From positions 124,001 through 188,000 of the forward strand of contig NZ_JAGGJW010000012.1 of assembly GCF_017873175.1 (NCBI RefSeq): DNA of 64,000 nucleotides, in the 5' to 3' direction. The stretch is from Neorhizobium petrolearium. Its GTDB lineage: Bacteria; Pseudomonadota; Alphaproteobacteria; Rhizobiales; Rhizobiaceae. Under the pieces are notes generated by a model. The model worked only from the letters and a program-made list of their open reading frames with translations. It searched no databases and was not told where the DNA came from. Of the stretch, positions 19,801 through 27,622 are shown in pieces. Position 1 is the first letter of the stretch. Every line of letters starts with the position of its first letter. The translations under genes and the position numbers were made by a program.

Positions 19801-20397
19801 TCACATCATCAGCGGCAAGAGCGTTGCGACAAGCAACAGGCCCATGACGATATTGAACCATTTGAGACGCATCGGATCGGTGAGGAAGGTGCGGAGGGCC
19901 ATGCCGAAGCCCGCCCAGACCGCCACGCTCGGCAGGTTGACGATGGCGATCACGAGCGTAATCGCGAGCACCGACACGAAGGGGCTTTCGTCGCTGGCAT
20001 AGGCCGCCATGGCTGTGAGCGCGGCAACCCAGGCCTTCGGATTGACCCACTGGAAGGCGGCGGATTCCAGGAAGGTCAACGGCCTTGAGGCTGCTGTTTC
20101 GCCGCTTGCCACGGCGCGCGACATGGCGATCCGCCAGGCCAGATAAAGAAGATATGCGGAGCCGGCAATCTTGAGCAAAAGGCCGACCGGCGGATAGGCG
20201 TGAATGGCGGAGCCGAGCCCGAAACCGACTGCCAGCAGCACCGAAGACAAGCCGATCGTAATGCCGAATATCTGAGGCAGCGTGCGCCAGAATCCGAAAT
20301 TGGTGCCAGAGGTAAGCAGCATGAAATTGCTCGGTCCGGGCGACACGGAGCCGACAAAAGAAAACAGGGCGATGGCAAGAATGGTCTGGTAGGTCAT
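19801..20397 (-). CDS. LysE-family amino acid exporter (translocator)
   Basis: A 198-aa inner-membrane protein with about six hydrophobic segments and the LysE/RhtB hallmark SPGPSNFMLL near the N-terminus, plus AFQWVNPKAWVAALTAMAAY in the middle. Such proteins export amino acids or related metabolites. The ATG at 20397 is chosen because GGGGGAG stands 9 bp upstream, rather than the GTG at 20415. The gene converges with the hydroxylase gene across 90 bp that contain only a small GGGAG-GTGT-CTCCC hairpin. The exported substrate is not predictable. Confidence 0.88.
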   Translation of the reverse strand: MTYQTILAIALFSFVGSVSPGPSNFMLLTSGTNFGFWRTLPQIFGITIGLSSVLLAVGFGLGSAIHAYPPVGLLLKIAGSAYLLYLAWRIAMSRAVASGETAASRPLTFLESAAFQWVNPKAWVAALTAMAAYASDESPFVSVLAITLVIAIVNLPSVAVWAGFGMALRTFLTDPMRLKWFNIVMGLLLVATLLPLMM

Positions 20398-20472
20398 GAC
20401 AACAGGCTCCCCCACGCAGGGAGGCGATCTCCCCGCGGCGTTTTAAGGATCAGGATATCGACTAGGATCAGG

Positions 20473-20916
20473 TCAGAGGTGGCGGACGCTCAGCTTGCCA
20501 CCCCATTTGCCGTTCAGATAGTCGCAGACGAGCTTTCGGTGGCAATGGTGCGGCTTGTCCTCCGAGCAGAGCAGGCAGGAGCCGTCGAACTGCTCCGGTT
20601 TCAGCCGGCTCTCGATCTTCCGCTCGGCCATCAGGTCCAGGAAATCGTTCTGGAAGACGTTCCAGTCGCCCTTCTTCTTCTTGAAGGCAGTCATGATTTC
20701 TTCGGTCGGTGCAAGCAGCGGCTCGTGCATGTAACCCGCTCCGCAGAGTGCCTTGAGGAAGAAAGCGAGGTCGTCGGACTTTGCAAACCCCGCAAGCTGT
20801 GACGTGTTGTGAAGCCGCACGTCCATGACGCGCTTGACGCCTGCGGCCTTGATGCGGCCAAAGAAATCCTCGGCCGTCGTCTTGGTGAAGCCGATCGTGG
20901 TGACGTCCATGTTCAT
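20473..20916 (-). CDS. DUF488 family protein
   Basis: A 147-aa cytoplasmic protein of the DUF488 family, whose function is not established. Family features are the N-terminal TIGFTKTTAEDFFGRI, VMDVRLHNTSQ, and the C-terminal Cys/His-rich segment LLCSEDKPHHCHRKLVCDYL. The ATG at 20916 is chosen because GAGGA lies 8 bp upstream; 20910 and 20946 are alternatives. It is divergent from the GlxA-type regulator gene, with a perfect palindrome between them. Confidence 0.85.
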   Translation of the reverse strand: MNMDVTTIGFTKTTAEDFFGRIKAAGVKRVMDVRLHNTSQLAGFAKSDDLAFFLKALCGAGYMHEPLLAPTEEIMTAFKKKKGDWNVFQNDFLDLMAERKIESRLKPEQFDGSCLLCSEDKPHHCHRKLVCDYLNGKWGGKLSVRHL

Positions 20917-20971
20917 GCCATTGTCCTCATTCGCCAATGCCATCATGGCGGAAGCCGGCGTTGCCTGCTAT

Positions 20972-20985
20972 TGTCAATATTGACA
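20972..20985. promoter_or_regulatory. 14-bp perfect palindrome, candidate operator
   Basis: TGTCAATATTGACA is a perfect dyad in the 89-bp gap between the divergent DUF488 and GlxA/AraC regulator genes, 20 bp before the regulator ATG. Position and symmetry fit an operator for a dimeric regulator. AraC-family proteins usually bind direct rather than inverted repeats, so the binder may be another protein. Confidence 0.5.
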
Positions 20986-21005
20986 TTGTTGATGGGAATA
21001 TTGCC

Positions 21006-21965
21006 ATGAAGTTGCAGGTATTGGCACTCGACGGCGTTTTTGATACCGGCCTTTCATCGATCCTCGACGTCTTCACTACCGCGAACGAACTTGTTTCGAT
21101 GCTCTCGCTCACTGTGCCGCCCTTCGAGGTTTCGGTTATCGGAATGCGCAGCGGTGTCCGGACGGCGCAAGGACTTGGTGTGCCGGTTTCGGGTGCATTC
21201 GATCCACGCACGGGCTGGCTCGTCATTCCGGCAATCGCCTACAAGGTGCCGGAAATGCTCGTGCCGGCACTCGACCGCCCGGACATCCGGGATGCGGGTG
21301 CCTTGCTCCGGGAGGCGAGAGGGGCCGGCGTAAACATCGCCGCCGCCTGTATCGGCACGTTCGTGCTTGCCGAATCCGGTCTTCTCGACGGCGAGAAGGC
21401 GACGACCACGTGGTGGCTCGCCCCGCTCTTCCGCCAGCGTTATCCCGCCGTACGTCTCGAAGACGGCCACATGCTGGTGAAGTCCGGGGCGCTGGTGACA
21501 GCGGGTGCGGCACTCGGCCATATGGACATGGCGCTCTGGCTTGTGCGGCAGGCGAGCCCAGAGCTTGCGAACCTCGTCGCACGTTATCTCATCGTCGACA
21601 GCCGACCGGCGCAATCGGCCTATGTCATCACCGATCACCTCGCCCATGCCGATCCGCTGGTGGAGAAGTTCGAACGGTGGGCGCGTGGCCGGTTGTCCGA
21701 AGGCTTTTCGCTCGACGTCGCAGCCGATGCCGTCGGCGCCAGCAAGCGCACGCTCGCTCGTCGTCTGCAGCAGGTGCTCGGCAAGACACCGCTTTCCTAT
21801 TTTCAGGATTTACGGGTCGAGCGCGCAGTGCATCTCCTGAAGACCAGCGACAAGAGCCCGGACGAGATCGCCGCGCTGGTCGGTTATGCCGACGGCGTGA
21901 CACTGCGTGCTTTGCTGCGCCAGAGGCTCGGGCGCGGCGTGCGGGAGATGAGGAGCAGAGAATAG
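21006..21965 (+). CDS. GlxA-type transcriptional regulator (DJ-1/PfpI domain plus AraC HTH)
   Basis: A 319-aa regulator. Residues about 1-180 form a DJ-1/PfpI (class I amidotransferase-like) domain, with the nucleophile-elbow cysteine in AAACIGTFVLAESG. About 215-310 is an AraC-type double helix-turn-helix (GASKRTLARRLQQVLGKTPL and DEIAALVGYADG). Members of this family often respond to amino acid or quaternary-amine metabolism, but the ligand here is unknown. ATG 21006 gives the natural family start MKLQVLALDG. The longer frame from 20937 would run through the palindrome and is rejected. Confidence 0.88.
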   Translation: MKLQVLALDGVFDTGLSSILDVFTTANELVSMLSLTVPPFEVSVIGMRSGVRTAQGLGVPVSGAFDPRTGWLVIPAIAYKVPEMLVPALDRPDIRDAGALLREARGAGVNIAAACIGTFVLAESGLLDGEKATTTWWLAPLFRQRYPAVRLEDGHMLVKSGALVTAGAALGHMDMALWLVRQASPELANLVARYLIVDSRPAQSAYVITDHLAHADPLVEKFERWARGRLSEGFSLDVAADAVGASKRTLARRLQQVLGKTPLSYFQDLRVERAVHLLKTSDKSPDEIAALVGYADGVTLRALLRQRLGRGVREMRSRE

Positions 21966-22015
21966 GGCGTTCAACATCAGCTCTTTGCGGAACAAATTCT
22001 CGGCGCCTCATGCCA

Positions 22016-22672
22016 CTACTCGATCAGAAGCAGACCCCGCTTCTTGTCTCCATCGAGAGTGTCCATTGCCAGGAACAGCCGCTCCCGCTCGATCAGCCAA
22101 GGCCGGTAGTTCTCGTTGACATCCAAAACGAACACCATGTCCTCAGCCTCCAGATATCCTCCGATGGGCGAATGATGGCCGCTGCCCGAGCCAAAGATTG
22201 TCACGCGGGCAAAATTGATGATGTAGCGTCGGCCGGGATCGTTAGCGCGCTTCATGTGTTCGTGGAACTGCTCGGCGGTCAGGTCGCGGAGAACCGAAAC
22301 CTTTCGCTCGGTTTTCATTTGGGCCAGTTCGGCAAGTTCGTCCAGCGTGAGCCCGATTATGCAAAGCCCCGTCCAGCACATTCCGGTTCCATCCAGAACC
22401 TCGGCTTCTGTCGTCTCCTCCTCGCCGACGGATCGGAATGCGTTGGCAATACTCGCCGGGCCGCACCGCGATGCGTTTGTTTGCCAGGTCAGGTCCATGC
22501 CGAAGGTCGCCGCCACAGGCAGCTTCCACGCCCTGTTGACCAGATCAGGAGAACGGATGACGGACGACTGGATCGCCTCCGGCGAGACCTTTGTCTGACC
22601 GACGAAGACAAATAATGCCCCGGTGACAAGCCCGGCAGCACCAATAATGCCGAAAAATAGACCACGCTTCAT
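22016..22672 (-). CDS. Phytochelatin synthase-like peptidase (membrane-anchored or secreted)
   Basis: A 218-aa protein of the phytochelatin synthase fold (papain-like). Using ATG 22672 (GAGGG 7 bp upstream), the predicted catalytic residues are Cys70 in SRCGPAS, His166 in SGHHSPIGG, and Asp184 in VLDVNENYR. This matches the Cys-His-Asp triad of short prokaryotic PCS proteins, which mostly hydrolyse glutathione to gamma-Glu-Cys rather than making long phytochelatins. An N-terminal hydrophobic segment (about 5-25, GIIGAAGLVTGALFVFVG) predicts an anchor or uncleaved signal, so the active site would be periplasmic. No metal-resistance gene is adjacent. Confidence 0.82.
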   Translation of the reverse strand: MKRGLFFGIIGAAGLVTGALFVFVGQTKVSPEAIQSSVIRSPDLVNRAWKLPVAATFGMDLTWQTNASRCGPASIANAFRSVGEEETTEAEVLDGTGMCWTGLCIIGLTLDELAELAQMKTERKVSVLRDLTAEQFHEHMKRANDPGRRYIINFARVTIFGSGSGHHSPIGGYLEAEDMVFVLDVNENYRPWLIERERLFLAMDTLDGDKKRGLLLIE

Positions 22673-22771
22673 TTCCGTGCCCTCGAAGCAAAGGGTGATC
22701 CACACAATGACCCATAGGGGCCACGACATCAATCCGGCAGGTACCGACGACAGCTTCCGCCAAGAGCGAGA

Positions 22772-23080
22772 TTACACAGAGCGGTCGCTGCGGACCGGAC
22801 GCCAGATCGAAACCTCGCGCGGGCCGGCGAGGAGTTCCGGCAGTGCCGCATGCCATGCGTTCCGGTAAGGACGCTTCAACTGCACCTCCAGCACGTCCTC
22901 ATGATCTTCCCAGGTCTCGTAGAGCATCATGCGGTTCTCGTCGTCGGGATCGGCGTGCAGCACAGCCTGATGGAACATCGGTTCATGCCGCATGGCGTCC
23001 AGCACACCGGTCAGCAGCATCATGAACCGCTCCCGCTGATCGGGGCGGATATCGAAACGGATGACGTAAGTTACGGCCAT
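22772..23080 (-). CDS. ABM-domain (antibiotic biosynthesis monooxygenase-like) protein
   Basis: A 102-aa dimeric alpha/beta-barrel protein of the ABM superfamily. Characteristic segments are YVIRFDIRPDQRERF (strand 1 and helix), HADPDDENRMMLYETWEDHEDV and the C-terminal PREVSIWRP. Members act as cofactor-free oxygenases, heme- or quinol-related enzymes, or small regulators such as LsrG. The actual substrate is not inferable. It lies 99 bp upstream of, and codirectional with, the PCS-like gene. Confidence 0.8.
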   Translation of the reverse strand: MAVTYVIRFDIRPDQRERFMMLLTGVLDAMRHEPMFHQAVLHADPDDENRMMLYETWEDHEDVLEVQLKRPYRNAWHAALPELLAGPREVSIWRPVRSDRSV

Positions 23081-23231
23081 GGCCTTGCCTTTTTTGATCG
23101 AACAAAATTGCGGCTCGCGAGCTGCTCGCCGTCCTAGAACGAATAGCCGCAGGTCCGTATGAGGTCGATTACCTCCGAGGTCATAAGGCGCTCGCTGGCT
23201 GGCTGCGACCGTTCCCGGTTCTCCCCCTCGG

Positions 23232-23306
23232 ATACGTCATTTTACGTATACGGTTTTGCGATGCAGCAACTGATAGTCGTTCAAGCAACGGTCAGTTCTT
23301 CGTTGC
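23232..23306 (+). promoter_or_regulatory. urtA leader with two inverted repeats
   Basis: ATACGT (23232-23237) and ACGTAT (23244-23249) form a 6-6-6 inverted repeat. GCAACG (23285-23290) and CGTTGC (23301-23306) form a small hairpin 28 bp before the urtA ATG. I looked for a sigma-54 -24/-12 element and found none convincing. A further 10-bp palindrome GGTTCGAACC (23324-23333) touches the start codon region and may influence ribosome access. Confidence 0.35.
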
Positions 23307-23334
23307 GGACGAATGAGAAGAGGGGTTCGAACCA

Positions 23335-24624
23335 ATGACATTCAAGGCAAAGCTTGGCGGCGCGCTCGTTGCTGCCATTATGTCGACGACGGCGCTTCAC
23401 GGCGCTTTTGCAGCCGACGACACGATCAAGATCGGCGTTCTCCATTCGCTTTCGGGCACTATGGCTATCTCCGAGACGACCCTCAAGGACGTCATGCTGA
23501 TGCTCGTCGAAGAGCAGAATAAGAAGGGCGGCGTTCTCGGCAAGAAGCTCGAAGCCGTCGTGGTCGATCCGGCTTCCGACTGGCCGCTGTTTGCCGAAAA
23601 GGCCCGCCAGTTGATCTCCCAGGACAAGGTCTCCGCCGTTTTCGGCTGCTGGACCTCGTCTTCGCGCAAGTCGGTGCTGCCGGTCTTCGAGGAGCTGAAC
23701 TCTATCCTGTTCTACCCGGTGCAGTACGAGGGTGAGGAGTCCTCGCGCAACATCTTCTACACCGGTGCCGCTCCAAACCAGCAGGCCATTCCGGCTGTCG
23801 ACTACCTGGCCGAGACCGAAGGCGTCGAGCGCTGGGTTCTCGCCGGCACCGACTACGTCTATCCGCAGACGACCAACAAGATCCTGAAGGCCTACCTGAT
23901 GTCCAAGGGCGTCAAGGAAGAGGACATCATGATCAACTACACGCCATTCGGCCATTCCGACTGGCAGACGATCGTCTCCGACATCAAGAAGTTCGGCTCC
24001 GCCGGCAAGAAGACCGCTGTCGTCTCCACCATCAACGGTGATGCGAACGTGCCCTTCTACAAGGAACTCGGCAACCAGGGCATCAAGGCGGAGGACATCC
24101 CGGTCGTTGCCTTCTCTGTCGGCGAGGAAGAACTTGCCGGCCTCGATACCGGCCCTCTCGTCGGCCATCTCGCTGCCTGGAACTATTTCCAGTCCGTCGA
24201 TGCTGACGTCAATGCCGAGTTCATCAAGGAATGGCATGCGTTCACCAAGAACGAGAAGCGCGTAACCAACGACCCGATGGAGGCCGCCTATATCGGTTTC
24301 AACGCCTGGGTGAAGGCCGTCGAAGCCGCCGGCACGACCGATACGGACGCCGTGCTCGACTCGATCATCGGCGTTTCGGTTCCGAACCTTTCGGGCGGCT
24401 ATTCCACCGTCATGCCGAACCACCACATCACCAAGCCGGTGCTGATCGGCGAAATCCAGGCCGATGGCCAGTTCGAAATCGTCCAGGAAACGCCGGCCGT
24501 GGTTGGCGACGAGTGGTCCGATTACCTGCCGGACTCCAAGGATCTCATCTCCGATTGGCGCAAACCGATGTCCTGCGGCAACTTCAACGTCGCCACCGGC
24601 AAGTGCGGCGGCAAGGGTAGCTGA
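23335..24624 (+). CDS. urtA: Urea ABC transporter substrate-binding protein UrtA
   Basis: Periplasmic urea-binding protein (429 aa). A Sec signal peptide ends near residue 26 (HGAFA before ADDTIK). UrtA hallmarks are IGVLHSLSGTMAISE, VFGCWTSSSRKSVLPVFE and LFYPVQYEGEESSRNIFYTGAAPNQQ. The C-terminal Cys pair (MSCGNFNVATGKCGG) is also typical. It feeds the UrtBC channel. An AGGGG ribosome site overlaps a GGTTCGAACC palindrome just before the start. A RIME-like repeat separates it from urtB. Confidence 0.96.
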   Translation: MTFKAKLGGALVAAIMSTTALHGAFAADDTIKIGVLHSLSGTMAISETTLKDVMLMLVEEQNKKGGVLGKKLEAVVVDPASDWPLFAEKARQLISQDKVSAVFGCWTSSSRKSVLPVFEELNSILFYPVQYEGEESSRNIFYTGAAPNQQAIPAVDYLAETEGVERWVLAGTDYVYPQTTNKILKAYLMSKGVKEEDIMINYTPFGHSDWQTIVSDIKKFGSAGKKTAVVSTINGDANVPFYKELGNQGIKAEDIPVVAFSVGEEELAGLDTGPLVGHLAAWNYFQSVDADVNAEFIKEWHAFTKNEKRVTNDPMEAAYIGFNAWVKAVEAAGTTDTDAVLDSIIGVSVPNLSGGYSTVMPNHHITKPVLIGEIQADGQFEIVQETPAVVGDEWSDYLPDSKDLISDWRKPMSCGNFNVATGKCGGKGS

Positions 24625-24648
24625 TCCGGCGAAGTTGAGGGCTAAACC

Positions 24649-24790
24649 TGCCCCTCACCCTAACCCTCTCCCCGTTTCGACGGGGAGAGGGGACGTGCCA
24701 TACGCAGCGCCGACGCGGACTGGACAGGGCGCGGCAAATGTCCTTCTCCCCGCATGCGGGGAGAAGGTGCCGGCAGGCGGATGAGGGGCA
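24649..24790. repeat. RIME-like double-hairpin intergenic element
   Basis: A 142-bp element bounded by TGCCCCTCA (24649-24657) and its inverse TGAGGGGCA (24782-24790). Inside are two hairpins: 24664-24691, a 12-bp stem CCCTCTCCCCGT with a TTCG loop, and 24742-24767, a perfect 26-bp palindrome beginning CCTTCTCCCCGCA. This matches the style of rhizobial intergenic mosaic elements. It lies between urtA and urtB in the same operon, where it could act as an mRNA processing or attenuation site and raise the urtA to urtBCDE ratio. Confidence 0.8.
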
Positions 24791-24829
24791 AGGGCCACCA
24801 ACCGTCCAGCCATTCCGGGGGACAAGAAC

Positions 24830-26434
24830 ATGTTTATCCGTCTTTTCAGTCTGATTTTACTGATCCTTTCCGTCGCCGTGCCGGTGAAGGCGCAGAGCGA
24901 TCCGAAATCTTTGATCGATGCGCTTTCGAAAGCCGATTTCACCGAGGCCGAAAAGCTGATCGGCCAGATCGCCGCGACCGGCGACACAAGGGTCGTCACC
25001 GCGCTGGAAGCGTTCGCCGAGGGCGACCTCTATTTCCGCAAGTCGGATAACCTGGTCTTCATTGCAAAGGCTGCAGGCTCCAATGTGGAATTGATCGACC
25101 CGCTGACGGGTGCTTCCGCCGGCGCGGCCCCGAAGAATACCGTCACCAAGATCAGGGTGAACAACAATCTCCGCCGGGTGATCCGCTCCGCCATGGGCGG
25201 GCTTACCCTTCTGAGTCCCGACCGGACGGTGCGCCTTCAGGCCGCCGATGCCGTACTCCGCTCCCCAAGCCCGGAAAACCTTGAACTGGTCGAGGCAGCG
25301 CTTGCCAAGGAAACGGACGGTGAGGTCAAGGCGCGCATGGAGGAGGCGCGGGCGGTATCGGTGCTTTCCTCCAATCGTTCCGTCGACGAGAAGCGCGCCG
25401 CCATCGAGACGATCAAGAACCTCGGCGGACGCAATGCGCTCGGCATCCTGAATTCCGTGTCCGGCTCGATCGATCCGAGCCTCAAGGGCGATCTCGATGC
25501 CGCGATCTCCTCGATCGAAAGCGAGCTTCAGCTCTGGGACATGGCGCAGAACGTCTGGTACGGCCTGTCGCTCGGCTCGGTCCTGCTGCTTGCGGCGATC
25601 GGGCTTGCCATCACCTTCGGCGTCATGGGCATCATCAACATGGCGCATGGCGAAATGGTCATGCTCGGCGCCTATTCCACCTTCGTGGTTCAGGATGCAA
25701 TCCGCTCGAACGCGCCCGGTCTGTTTGACTGGTCGCTGGCGATCGCGCTGCCTGTCGCTTTCCTGGTGACAGGCGCGGTCGGTTTCGTCATCGAACGCGG
25801 CGTCATCCGCTTCCTTTACGGCCGGCCGCTCGAAACCCTGCTCGCCACCTGGGGCGTCTCGCTCATCCTGCAGCAGGCGATCCGCTCGATCTTCGGCCCC
25901 ACCAATCAGGAGGTCGGCAATCCGTCCTGGATGTCCGGCTCGTTTGCGCTCGGAGGGCTGACGATCACCTGGAACCGCCTGTGGATCGTGGTTTTCTCGC
26001 TGTCGATCTTCGTGGCGCTGTTGGTGGTGATGAAGAAGTCCGCCTATGGCCTCAACATGCGGGCCGTCACCCAGAACCGCCGCATGGCGTCTTCAATGGG
26101 CATCAGGACACCGTGGGTGGACGCGCTCACCTTCGCGCTCGGCTCGGGGATCGCAGGCATTGCCGGCGTTGCGCTTTCCCAGATCGACAACGTCTCGCCC
26201 AATCTCGGCCAGAGCTACATTATCGACAGTTTCATGGTTGTGGTCTTCGGGGGCGTTGGCAACTTGTGGGGCACGCTGGTCGGGGCACTCTCGCTCGGCG
26301 TGCTCAACAAGTTCCTCGAACCCTCGGTCGGCGCCGTGCTCGGCAAGATTCTCGTGCTGGTGCTGATCATCCTGTTCATCCAGAAACGTCCGCGCGGCCT
26401 CTTCGCGCTCAAGGGAAGGGCGGTGGAAGCATGA
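24830..26434 (+). CDS. urtB: Urea ABC transporter permease UrtB
   Basis: Inner-membrane permease of the urea importer (534 aa). As in other long UrtB proteins, a signal-like N-terminus (residues 1-21) is followed by a soluble periplasmic domain of about 200 residues with alpha-helical repeats. The LivH-like permease core starts near residue 235, with GLAITFGVMGIINMAHGEMVMLGAY. The conserved cytoplasmic loop is seen at NMRAVTQNRRMASSMGIRT. Its last 4 bp overlap the urtC start (ATGA at 26431-26434). Confidence 0.95.
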   Translation: MFIRLFSLILLILSVAVPVKAQSDPKSLIDALSKADFTEAEKLIGQIAATGDTRVVTALEAFAEGDLYFRKSDNLVFIAKAAGSNVELIDPLTGASAGAAPKNTVTKIRVNNNLRRVIRSAMGGLTLLSPDRTVRLQAADAVLRSPSPENLELVEAALAKETDGEVKARMEEARAVSVLSSNRSVDEKRAAIETIKNLGGRNALGILNSVSGSIDPSLKGDLDAAISSIESELQLWDMAQNVWYGLSLGSVLLLAAIGLAITFGVMGIINMAHGEMVMLGAYSTFVVQDAIRSNAPGLFDWSLAIALPVAFLVTGAVGFVIERGVIRFLYGRPLETLLATWGVSLILQQAIRSIFGPTNQEVGNPSWMSGSFALGGLTITWNRLWIVVFSLSIFVALLVVMKKSAYGLNMRAVTQNRRMASSMGIRTPWVDALTFALGSGIAGIAGVALSQIDNVSPNLGQSYIIDSFMVVVFGGVGNLWGTLVGALSLGVLNKFLEPSVGAVLGKILVLVLIILFIQKRPRGLFALKGRAVEA

Positions 26435-27603
26435 TCACGGGCTTCATCCTGCGTGCGCTCGAAGGCAAGATCGTCATCGCCGTCGCGATCCTTCTGGGTG
26501 TTGCCATCCTGGTGCCGGCGCTCAACCTGCTCGCCCTGCCGGACAGTGCCCTGCACATCCCGACCTATCTGATGGCACTGATGGGCAAGTATCTCTGCTA
26601 CGCGCTGCTGGCGCTGGCACTCGATCTCGTCTGGGGTTATTGCGGCATCCTGTCGCTTGGCCACGGCGCCTTCTTCGCGCTCGGCGGTTATGCGATGGGC
26701 ATGTACCTGATGCGCCAGATCGGTTCGAGGGGTGTCTACGGCAACCCGATCCTGCCGGACTTCATGGTCTTCCTCAACTGGAAGGAACTGCCCTGGTTCT
26801 GGTACGGGTTCGACTGGTTCGCTTTCGCCACGGTCATGGTGCTCTTCGTGCCCGGCCTGCTTGCCTTCGTGTTCGGTTGGTTCGCTTTCCGCTCCCGCGT
26901 CAACGGCGTCTATCTGTCGATCATCACCCAGGCGATGACTTATGCGCTGATGCTCGCCTTCTTCCGCAACGACATGGGCTTCGGCGGCAATAACGGCCTC
27001 ACCGACTTCAAGGACATTATCGGTTTTCCGGTTCAGGCGGATGGAACGCGCGCGGTGCTCTTCGCCATGTCGGCGATCATGCTGGCGCTCTGCCTCGTCA
27101 TCGCATCGGCGATCGTCCGCTCGAAATTCGGCAAGGTTCTCGTCGGCGTGCGCGATGCGGAAAGCCGGGTGCGCTTCCTTGGCTTTCGGGTGGAAAACAT
27201 AAAGCTCTTCACATTCGTCGTGTCGGCGATGATGGCGGGGGTCGCCGGGGCTCTGTTCGTGCCGCAGGTCGGCATCATCAACCCCGGCGAATTCGCACCC
27301 GCCAACTCGATCGAGGTAGTGGTGTGGACGGCGGTCGGCGGGCGTGGCACGCTGATCGGCCCGATCATCGGCGCGGTGCTCGTCAATGCCGGCAAGAGCT
27401 TCTTCACCGGCGCCTTCCCGGAATTCTGGCTCTATGCGCTGGGGGGCCTCTTCATCGCTGTGACGCTCTTCCTGCCGAGAGGCATTGTCGGCACGATCCA
27501 GCACGGCTTCAAGGCGCGTCAGGCGCTGAAGGCCGCAGCGGAAGCCGAGAAGGGCAGGGGCGACGAAGAGACCGTTGCGCGGGCCGTGCAGGCGGCGGAA
27601 TGA
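26431..27603 (+). CDS. urtC: Urea ABC transporter permease UrtC
   Basis: Second permease of the urea importer (390 aa), LivM-like. The ATG at 26431 overlaps the urtB stop by ATGA and gives the family start MITGFILRALEGK; the longer frame from 25981 only shadows urtB. Family motifs are DLVWGYCGILSLGHGAFFALGGYAMGMYL and VLVGVRDAESRVRFLGFRVEN. A short charged tail follows the last membrane helix. urtD begins 19 bp after the stop. Confidence 0.95.
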   Translation: MITGFILRALEGKIVIAVAILLGVAILVPALNLLALPDSALHIPTYLMALMGKYLCYALLALALDLVWGYCGILSLGHGAFFALGGYAMGMYLMRQIGSRGVYGNPILPDFMVFLNWKELPWFWYGFDWFAFATVMVLFVPGLLAFVFGWFAFRSRVNGVYLSIITQAMTYALMLAFFRNDMGFGGNNGLTDFKDIIGFPVQADGTRAVLFAMSAIMLALCLVIASAIVRSKFGKVLVGVRDAESRVRFLGFRVENIKLFTFVVSAMMAGVAGALFVPQVGIINPGEFAPANSIEVVVWTAVGGRGTLIGPIIGAVLVNAGKSFFTGAFPEFWLYALGGLFIAVTLFLPRGIVGTIQHGFKARQALKAAAEAEKGRGDEETVARAVQAAE

Positions 27604-27622
27604 GAAACGGGGGCGCGAGACG

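Noticed and set aside
23324..23333. GGTTCGAACC resembling a tRNA T-arm
   Set aside because: No acceptor, D-arm or anticodon arm can be folded around it; it lies directly at the urtA ribosome site.
23281..24426. 381-codon minus-strand frame opposite urtA
   Set aside because: Mirror frame of a highly expressed-type gene with strong codon bias; no motif.
24664..24691. First hairpin after urtA considered as a terminator
   Set aside because: No T-run follows, and it belongs to a larger two-hairpin repeat with terminal inverted repeats, so it is called a RIME-like element.
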